A stretch of DNA of 11,638 nucleotides from an uncultured Bacilli bacterium (GTDB lineage: Bacteria > Bacillota_I > Bacilli_A > RF39 > UBA660). Each line of letters opens with the position of its first letter. Position 1 is the first letter of the stretch. The stretch lies in NCBI GenBank assembly GCA_944372725.1, contig CALWAA010000017.1:1-11638 (forward strand). The letters run 5' to 3'. Below the pieces are notes generated by a model. That model ran no database searches. It was not told the origin of the DNA and saw only the letters and a program-made list of their open reading frames with translations. The position numbers and the translations under genes are program-made. Below are positions 6,652 through 11,638 of this stretch, one piece after another.

Positions 6652-6977
6652 ATATACATATTTGTGGTGCTATCAATTTCTTCGGTTGGATAAAGAGTGT
6701 TGCTTTCTAATTTGGTTACTCTGGCATCTAGTCTATTTACTTGCCTTTCTAGTTTGGATAGTCTTGATTCGATGTCACTAAAGTCATAACTCGTTGGCAT
6801 ATTTGCATTTACATTATTTGGTGTGTTATAATTCATAGGAGCAACAGGTCCGGCATAAAAACTGGATTGTGACGCGGTGGTAAAAGGTCCATTTGCTATA
6901 TTCATATTGGGAGTAGGAATATTTGTCTGATTGAAATAACTAGCTTCCTGGAAGAAAGCATTTCTATCTTTTTTCAT
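6645..6977 (-). CDS. Small Asn/Pro-rich protein with C-terminal coiled coil, function unknown
   Basis: No family is recognised for this 110-residue protein. Its first 65 residues are low-complexity, rich in Asn, Pro, Ala, Thr and Met (NIPTPNMNIANGP, NYNTPNNVNANMP) and probably disordered. Residues about 66-93 show a heptad pattern, DIESRLSKLERQVNRLDARV-TKLES, with Leu/Val at core positions, so a short coiled coil and oligomerisation are likely. No signal peptide or membrane segment is present, so it should be cytoplasmic. It has its own -10 box and RBS (AGAAAGGACG before the ATG) and a terminator. It is transcribed convergently to the flippase and divergently from trmB. The composition recalls small coat or morphogenesis proteins, but no role can be assigned. 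Confidence 0.75.
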   Translation of the reverse strand: MKKDRNAFFQEASYFNQTNIPTPNMNIANGPFTTASQSSFYAGPVAPMNYNTPNNVNANMPTSYDFSDIESRLSKLERQVNRLDARVTKLESNTLYPTEEIDSTTNMYMV

Positions 6978-6997
6978 ATACTCGTCCTTTCTGGTTT

Positions 6998-7003
6998 ATT
7001 ATA
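6998..7003 (-). promoter_or_regulatory. -10 box of the coiled-coil protein gene
   Basis: Read on the minus strand, this is a perfect TATAAT 20 bases before the ATG at 6977, with the RBS AAAGGA between. It directly abuts the extended -10 of trmB on the other strand, so the two divergent promoters may compete. Confidence 0.45.
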
Positions 7004-7012
7004 TGTTATATT
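7004..7012 (+). promoter_or_regulatory. Possible extended -10 of trmB
   Basis: TGTTATATT fits TG-n-TATAAT with one hexamer mismatch, 17 bases before the chosen trmB start. No convincing -35 is seen. Confidence 0.35.
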
Positions 7013-7029
7013 TAGAAAGTAGTGATATT

Positions 7030-7653
7030 ATGCGTCTTAGAAATTTGAAAGATAAAGATATTTTATTGGAAAATTGTGATTATTTAGTAAAAAATCCGGA
7101 AGATTATAAAGGAAAATGGCATGAGTTATTTTTAAATCATCATCCACTACATATTGAAATTGGTATGGGAAAAGGGGATTTTATTTATGAAATGGCTAAA
7201 ATGCATCCGGATATTAATTTTGTCGGAATAGAAAAATATAGTAATGTTTTAGCAAGGGCTATTAAGAAGTATCCAGTCGTACCTGATAATCTTAAAATTA
7301 TTAATATGGATGCTTTAAAACTTGCAGATGTGTTTTGTCATGAAATTGATACGATTTATCTTAATTTTTCTGACCCTTGGCCAAAGAAGCGATGTGCATC
7401 ACGTAGACTATCTAGTGAAGTATTTTTAAATATTTATGATGAATTATTTAAAGATAAAAACAGAATTATTATGAAAACAGATAATTTGGGTTTGTTTGCT
7501 AGTTCCATCGTTACTTTGAGTAATCATGGTTATGTTTTTTTAGATGTAAATTTAGATTTGCATCATAGTGATATTCCTAATGTTTATACGGAATATGAAA
7601 AGAAATTTGGAGAAATGGGAGTTAAAATTAATTATTTAAAAGCTGAAAAGTAA
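7030..7653 (+). CDS. trmB: tRNA (guanine(46)-N7)-methyltransferase
   Basis: The enzyme transfers a methyl group from S-adenosylmethionine to N7 of G46 in the tRNA variable loop. The 207-residue product has the family signatures: MRLRN at the N-terminus, the SAM-binding motif HIEIGMGKGDF (41-51), an acidic loop end GIEKY, and the hallmark FSDPWPKKRCASRRL (113-127). The C-terminal TEYEKKF block (187-193) is also present. The usual DPWPKKRH has Cys in place of His here. The start is placed at ATG 7030 because MRLRN is the typical TrmB beginning; an open frame extends upstream but overlaps the promoter. The RBS is a weak GAAAG. The double-HEPN gene follows after 9 bases, so the two are probably co-transcribed. 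Confidence 0.95.
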   Translation: MRLRNLKDKDILLENCDYLVKNPEDYKGKWHELFLNHHPLHIEIGMGKGDFIYEMAKMHPDINFVGIEKYSNVLARAIKKYPVVPDNLKIINMDALKLADVFCHEIDTIYLNFSDPWPKKRCASRRLSSEVFLNIYDELFKDKNRIIMKTDNLGLFASSIVTLSNHGYVFLDVNLDLHHSDIPNVYTEYEKKFGEMGVKINYLKAEK

Positions 7654-7657
7654 GGGG
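7652..7657 (+). promoter_or_regulatory. Ribosome binding site of the double-HEPN gene
   Basis: AAGGGG overlaps the trmB stop codon and lies 5 bases before the ATG at 7663, consistent with coupled translation from trmB. Confidence 0.6.
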
Positions 7658-7662
7658 ATTTT

Positions 7663-9198
7663 ATGAAGGAACAGGGGATAAGTAAAGCTGCACTTGGATT
7701 ACGCTATTTGATTAAGTATGCTCATCATCCTAATGAAGTATATTTTGAGGTTATTAAAAATTGTGAAGAGGAAATAAAACTTTGGAGTTTAATGACACTC
7801 TTTAGTAATAATATGGATGATTTATGGGAAGGTGTTCCAGAGTTTATTTTTCATGATATTTTTACGATGCAGAAGCTTGAAACTCTTAAAGGAGTTTTAG
7901 AATATGGAAGAGGCTATTATTCTAATTCTAATCTTAGTTTTAAAGAACAGTTTAAAATTATTAGAGATAAGTTAGCTCATGGCAGTTTTACATATCAAGA
8001 TGGAATTATTTATATTGAAGATGGCTTTAATACTTCATTTGATTTGTTATGGTTAGAAAAACTGGTATTATCAACAATTGCTAATACAAAAAATGATTTT
8101 AAAAAGGGAATGAATGATATTGCTATTTTTTCTTTAATGCTTGATGGGAAAAATAATGATTTCGAGGAACTTTGGAATTCTAATTGTATTTATTTATATC
8201 GAGTTACTTTATTAACTAGTAATAAAGCTGCTTTGGCTGATTATTTTAAAGATGCAAAGATGGAACAGGAAAGGTTTACTTTTGATTTATTATTTAATGA
8301 TGTTAAATATAAACTTGGTACTTATCGTTTAAATTCCCATTTGTTTTTTGCTAATCCAACACTATATTTACAGAAAATTTTTAGAGAAATTGAACATTAT
8401 TTTGGAGGTTTTGTTAAACTGGAACTTGTTTCTAAAAAGCAAGTAGATATTTTTATACCTGGATTTGAAAACTTAAGTTTAAATGGAAAACTTCAATACT
8501 TGATTAATAAATTAAAACTTTTAGATAGTTATTCTTATAATTCTATTCTTGTTATGAATTTGTTTGAGATACTTGATGATGCGAAAAAGGGTATATATAA
8601 TCCAGAACGCCTTTTTATTTTAAGAGATGCAGAAAATTTTTTCTTGAAAGTATATGCTAATATTTTATTTTCGGGAATATATGAGAAAAAAGATAGTGAT
8701 TTAGAATTAAAAGAGTATTTATATGATAATTTTCAGTTTGAAACTCATTTTGTATATGCTAAAAATATTTATAAAGATTATATTAAGGCAATTAAAAGAT
8801 GTTATGATGAGGTTTGTAATTACAATGGACCTAAAGAATATAAAACTTATCTTTTAAATCTTATTAATCATTATACTAATATGTTAGAAGATGCGATAGA
8901 AAATCGACATGATAAGAATATGTTTTGGAATATGAGAAATGCTATAACTCATAATCAAATTGAATTTAATGGGGAAACGGTTAGAATTTATGTGACAGGA
9001 AGAGATATTCCCCTTAAACATTTTAATTCAAAAAAGAAAGAGTGGGTTACTAAAGAATTTAAAAATAATCGGGTTATTTGGGAAATGATAATTAAGAAAG
9101 AGGAATTTTTACGTTTAATAGACCAGCTTTATAAACTTGCAAATATTCCAACTTCTATTAATATTGCTAAATATGTTAAAAGAAAAAATAAAAGATAA
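7663..9198 (+). CDS. Protein with two HEPN-like R-x4-H motifs, candidate RNase, otherwise unknown
   Basis: I do not recognise a named family for this 511-residue cytoplasmic protein. It has two copies of the R-x4-H motif of HEPN ribonucleases: RDKLAH at residues 101-106 and RNAITH at 425-430. In both, a polar residue (Asp or Asn) follows the Arg, as is usual in active HEPN sites. Both copies are preceded by helical, Lys/Glu/Leu-rich sequence. Both are followed by a predicted beta hairpin around a Gly turn (FTYQDGIIYIED and IEFNGETVRIYV) and then another helix. This suggests two related HEPN-like domains at the ends and an unassigned helical middle of about 270 residues. HEPN domains occur in toxins, abortive-infection proteins and Cas13, often as metal-independent RNases; activity here is inference. 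No antitoxin-like gene or CRISPR array is adjacent. It lies 9 bases after trmB and converges on the sortase gene. Confidence 0.7.
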   Translation: MKEQGISKAALGLRYLIKYAHHPNEVYFEVIKNCEEEIKLWSLMTLFSNNMDDLWEGVPEFIFHDIFTMQKLETLKGVLEYGRGYYSNSNLSFKEQFKIIRDKLAHGSFTYQDGIIYIEDGFNTSFDLLWLEKLVLSTIANTKNDFKKGMNDIAIFSLMLDGKNNDFEELWNSNCIYLYRVTLLTSNKAALADYFKDAKMEQERFTFDLLFNDVKYKLGTYRLNSHLFFANPTLYLQKIFREIEHYFGGFVKLELVSKKQVDIFIPGFENLSLNGKLQYLINKLKLLDSYSYNSILVMNLFEILDDAKKGIYNPERLFILRDAENFFLKVYANILFSGIYEKKDSDLELKEYLYDNFQFETHFVYAKNIYKDYIKAIKRCYDEVCNYNGPKEYKTYLLNLINHYTNMLEDAIENRHDKNMFWNMRNAITHNQIEFNGETVRIYVTGRDIPLKHFNSKKKEWVTKEFKNNRVIWEMIIKKEEFLRLIDQLYKLANIPTSINIAKYVKRKNKR

Positions 9199-9211
9199 TA
9201 GTTTAATTATC
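9183..9211 (-). terminator. Minus-strand terminator of the sortase gene, overlapping the end of the HEPN gene
   Basis: GATAAT (9194-9199) and ATTATC (9206-9211) form a perfect six-pair stem with a six-base loop. On the minus strand it is followed by TTTTATTTTTT, which on plus encodes the Lys/Arg-rich end KRKNKR. The HEPN gene stop codon (9196-9198) lies in the stem. On plus the hairpin is followed by CTTTATT, so it may act weakly in both directions. Confidence 0.5.
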
Positions 9212-9213
9212 CT

Positions 9214-10830
9214 TTATTCATCTATTAATACAGCATGTATTACTAATCTTTTCGTTCCATTGTTACTACAGGTAGATAGAGTAATAATTTTATCATCTGC
9301 ATCAATTGGAACATTAAAATCATATATACTTCTTTTGGTTATCATATCAGCAAATTCTAAGAAATCTGTATCATCATCAAAGAAGACTTTTAAATAATCA
9401 TTCGTGTCTGGTACTTTATAAATAGAAAATATTTTAAATTGCATATCTTCATAAAGCGTATCATAGGTGATTATTTGATTTTCAGGATTGGTATACCAAT
9501 TAGAATTGTATGTTTTATGCAGTGTTCCAAACATAACGCCACTATAATACATGTTATGGCCATATATAATATTATTTTTGTCTAAATTCATGGCATCATT
9601 GCGGAAATCTAAATAAATCCAACCGTTGGCATTTTTTTCTTTGTTAATGTTGTGGTCTAAATAATAATCATTATCTTTTGCTTGGACAACGGGATAATCT
9701 ACATTGGTATTATTAACAATTAATTTTCCTACTACATCTTCATTTACAGTAAGGAGACTTGCTAGTTCAGTGTTTGTAATCATCTTGATATCTTCTAGAG
9801 GAGTTTCTTCTATTTGCGCTTGTTCTAAATTTTCTTCGTTTTTTTGTTCAATGATTTCAGTGGGGTCTGTTACTTCGATTACTTCTGCTAAATCTTCTTG
9901 AATTGCATTTACTTGTTTTAGAGAAACGTAATTGGAAACACCGATGTATGTTACAACTAAAATAACTAAACTGGAAACAATTAGGCCACATACTTTTAAT
10001 GTATTGGTAATTGCTTGTTTAAATATATTTTTATCTAGATATTCTTTGCTGTATTCTAGTGATAAATATATTTTATATTTCTTTTTATATGTTTTATTTT
10101 TATTTTTTAAATATTCTGCTTGTTTTTCATCAGTGACATTTTCATGAATTACTATTTTTAAATTATGACGATTATGTTTAATTAAAATATTTACCAAATT
10201 TTCTAATTCATTATTAATTAGGCGATTTATGTGAATGACTTTTAAGTACTTGTTAATCTTTAAAAAATCTTCAAAATCTTTTAAGTCTTCTAAAGAAAGA
10301 GGAAAGGTAATTCTAATATTAGTTTTATAATAAATGTTAGAATATCTGAGTAAATTGTTTTTTTCCATAAAGTTACTTAAATAGAGAATTTCACAACGTG
10401 ATGAGGCAGTAATACCATTTTTATCTAGTAGTTCTATCATAAAGGGTTGAAGAGTATAGCAGGTAATCTTCTTTATATGATTGATACTTATTAGGAGTTC
10501 ACATATTTCATATGTAAGTGATTCATCTTCTTTTATTTCTAGTTCAGTAATAGAAGCTGCTTTTTTCATTAAATTTAAAATTAGGGGAGCTAAATCAATT
10601 TTGCTAATCATTATTTTACTAATATTATATTGAATAGCTAGTTCTTTAATAAAAGAAGATAGTATCTTGGAATTTTCTTTTATGTAAATGTCACTAAAAA
10701 TTAGCTCATTGTTACTAATGATATTGGTATTAATTAAATCATTAGAAATAGAGCTGTTACTTGTTTTATAGGAAAAAATAATAGTATTATTTTGAATGCT
10801 AATTAATATTTTTTTCACACTATTCACCAT
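9214..10830 (-). CDS. Class B sortase with a large N-terminal cytoplasmic extension
   Basis: The C-terminal part is a class B sortase, a membrane transpeptidase that cuts a sorting signal and joins the protein to the wall. Its features, counted in the longest open frame (546 residues from 10854), are NDYYLDHN (395-402), NIIYGHNM with catalytic His433, TLSTCS with Cys529, and NGTKRLVIHA with Arg536. A single membrane segment lies at about 286-308, followed by an acidic Glu-rich linker. Ordinary SrtB proteins (about 230-260 residues) have the membrane anchor at the very N-terminus. Here about 270-285 residues, with many Ile/Leu/Asn/Lys and a basic end (YLKNKNKTYKKKYK), precede it and should lie in the cytoplasm; they match nothing I recognise. 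The start is uncertain: candidates are ATG 10854, ATG 10839, ATG 10830, GTG 10827 and GTG 10818. The gene is divergent from the putative substrate at 10941. Confidence 0.88.
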   Translation of the reverse strand: MVNSVKKILISIQNNTIIFSYKTSNSSISNDLINTNIISNNELIFSDIYIKENSKILSSFIKELAIQYNISKIMISKIDLAPLILNLMKKAASITELEIKEDESLTYEICELLISINHIKKITCYTLQPFMIELLDKNGITASSRCEILYLSNFMEKNNLLRYSNIYYKTNIRITFPLSLEDLKDFEDFLKINKYLKVIHINRLINNELENLVNILIKHNRHNLKIVIHENVTDEKQAEYLKNKNKTYKKKYKIYLSLEYSKEYLDKNIFKQAITNTLKVCGLIVSSLVILVVTYIGVSNYVSLKQVNAIQEDLAEVIEVTDPTEIIEQKNEENLEQAQIEETPLEDIKMITNTELASLLTVNEDVVGKLIVNNTNVDYPVVQAKDNDYYLDHNINKEKNANGWIYLDFRNDAMNLDKNNIIYGHNMYYSGVMFGTLHKTYNSNWYTNPENQIITYDTLYEDMQFKIFSIYKVPDTNDYLKVFFDDDTDFLEFADMITKRSIYDFNVPIDADDKIITLSTCSNNGTKRLVIHAVLIDE

Positions 10831-10834
10831 TAAT

Positions 10835-10843
10835 ATCATAACA
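10835..10843 (-). promoter_or_regulatory. Possible extended -10 of the sortase gene
   Basis: On the minus strand TGTTATGAT fits TG-n-TATAAT with one mismatch. If used, transcription would begin near 10828, which would exclude the ATG starts at 10854, 10839 and 10830 and favour GTG at 10827 or 10818 (the latter preceded by GGTGA). Confidence 0.3.
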
Positions 10844-10899
10844 CATCTTGACATTTTTTTAAATATTTTTAAAAAAGAACTTTATTTTTTACATTTTTA

Positions 10900-10908
10900 T
10901 GATATAAT
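10900..10908 (+). promoter_or_regulatory. Extended -10 promoter of the sortase-substrate gene
   Basis: TGATATAAT is a perfect TG-n-TATAAT element 32 bases before the ATG at 10941. Upstream lies a very AT-rich stretch (10854-10899) that could act as an UP element. The -35 is weak (TTTATT at 10881-10886, 16-base spacer). Confidence 0.55.
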
Positions 10909-10926
10909 TAGGTCATAATAATAGTA

Positions 10927-10936
10927 AAGGAAGAGG
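10927..10936 (+). promoter_or_regulatory. Ribosome binding site of the sortase-substrate gene
   Basis: AAGGAAGAGG lies 4 bases before the ATG, with the AAGGA core about 9 bases away, so the start is well supported. Confidence 0.65.
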
Positions 10937-10940
10937 TTAT

Positions 10941-11627
10941 ATGAAAAAAAATATCATGTTACTTAGTGTGCTAGCTACATTATTGTTTGCTTTACCATCA
11001 GCAGTAAATGCTGCTACTTCATTTGAAGATAATGATGGCGATGGTGTTTATGAAAATGCTAGTTCTATTTCAATGGGGCAGTTTGGTAATATTGCTGCGG
11101 GAGATATGACTTGGACTTATTCTGATGAGGAAGAAGGTATTAAAACTTGGACTATTTCTTTTGAGACAAGCCACAAATTTATTTATTTTTCTTTAATTCC
11201 TTCATCTGTTTCTATTGATAGTGTAACAGTTGGTGGTACTGGATTTGCAAAAGTTGGTCAAGATTCATCTGGTGATGGAATAGCAGATATTTTAATTGAA
11301 AATGGTAATTCTGGTTCTGCAAGAGTTACAGTAACAGTAATTACAACTGATACGGCTGATGAGGGATGTCAATTAAATGTTAGTCCCCTTAATTTAAACT
11401 GTAGTGTTAATATTCCAGGAATTTATTTTGATGATAATGGAAATGAGATTTCGGCTGAGGAATATCAAGAAGTTTGTGGAAATACAACAACTCCTGATGA
11501 CCCTAATGATGTGCCTAATAGTCAAACTGGTAGTGTTGTTCCATATGTAGCAATTGGTGGGGGATTACTTGCTATTGTAGCGGTGTATTTATTTAGTAGA
11601 AAAGCAAATAAAGTTTATAAAATATAG
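10941..11627 (+). CDS. Secreted cell-surface protein with NSQTG sortase-B-like sorting signal
   Basis: The 228-residue protein has a signal peptide, KKN followed by a hydrophobic core, with probable cleavage after VNA at residue 24. Its C-terminus has the sorting layout: NSQTG at 193-197, a hydrophobic segment of about 20 residues (VVPYVAIGGGLLAIVAVYLF) and the basic tail SRKANKVYKI. NSQTG resembles the NPQTN/NPKTG signals of class B sortases, and a class B sortase gene lies divergently next to it, so the pair is probably enzyme and substrate. The exposed part includes two calcium-binding-like loops, DNDGDGVYENAS (30-41) and DSSGDGIADILI (108-119). It also has beta-rich Thr/Val stretches and three Cys (143, 154, 179). 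A Pro/Asp/Thr spacer (TTTPDDPNDVP) precedes the signal. The ligand or role is unknown. The gene ends in TAG 11 bases before the window ends. Confidence 0.88.
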   Translation: MKKNIMLLSVLATLLFALPSAVNAATSFEDNDGDGVYENASSISMGQFGNIAAGDMTWTYSDEEEGIKTWTISFETSHKFIYFSLIPSSVSIDSVTVGGTGFAKVGQDSSGDGIADILIENGNSGSARVTVTVITTDTADEGCQLNVSPLNLNCSVNIPGIYFDDNGNEISAEEYQEVCGNTTTPDDPNDVPNSQTGSVVPYVAIGGGLLAIVAVYLFSRKANKVYKI

Positions 11628-11638
11628 TAAACATTAAC

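Noticed and set aside
7663..9198. Calling the double-HEPN protein a Cas13 or CRISPR effector
   Set aside because: Two R-x4-H motifs are not sufficient. No repeat array, cas gene or structured guide-like RNA is seen in the window, and the genomic setting is housekeeping.
9704..10147. Plus-strand open frames within the sortase gene
   Set aside because: Both are antisense to a gene with intact catalytic motifs and show no family resemblance.
10854..10876. AT-rich dyad in the sortase/substrate intergenic region as an operator
   Set aside because: The sequence is only runs of A and T, which form dyads by chance at this base composition; a role as UP element is the most that can be said.

Overview
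The window comes from a low-GC, wall-bearing Firmicute, most likely a member of the Bacilli or an uncultured gut relative (Erysipelotrichales/RF39-like). The evidence is a strongly AT-rich base composition, AG-rich ribosome binding sites, many TG-n-TATAAT extended -10 boxes, a Cse60-family small protein, a class B sortase with a matching surface substrate, and a LexA-like box of the Bacillus type. All of the roughly 30 Trp codons are TGG, so the Mycoplasma code does not apply. All 13 genes end in TAA (11) or TAG (2). This is an inference from the sequence; no taxonomic search was possible.

Layout. Bases 1-777 are the 3' part of an M29 (PepS/AmpS-type) aminopeptidase gene, interrupted by one in-frame TGA at 76-78. 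It reads into tyrS (780-2006), which has a strong RBS and a downstream terminator. Two genes of unknown function follow, each with its own hairpin terminator: a 76-aa Pro/Tyr-rich protein and a 298-aa signal-anchored acidic protein. Next is a DinD-type SOS protein whose promoter carries a LexA-like box, then a stand-alone CinA/PncC-like amidase domain, a 57-aa Cse60-family protein, and a MurJ/SpoVB-type lipid flippase. A small minus-strand coiled-coil protein converges on the flippase gene, with the two stop codons exactly abutting inside a perfect palindrome. Divergent from it is trmB, followed by a 511-aa protein with two R-x4-H HEPN motifs. A minus-strand class B sortase with a large cytoplasmic N-terminal extension converges on that gene. 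Divergent from the sortase is a secreted protein ending in an NSQTG sorting signal.

Functional reading. Most of the window is an ordinary chromosomal mosaic of translation (tyrS, trmB), envelope building (murJ), DNA-damage response (dinD) and cofactor salvage (cinA-like) genes. The two parts that deserve attention are the right-hand sortase/substrate pair, which looks like a dedicated surface-anchoring module, and the double-HEPN protein, which has the layout of a two-HEPN RNase but is unassigned. No CRISPR array, tRNA, rRNA, insertion sequence or integrase was seen. No stretch longer than about 90 bases lacks a gene.
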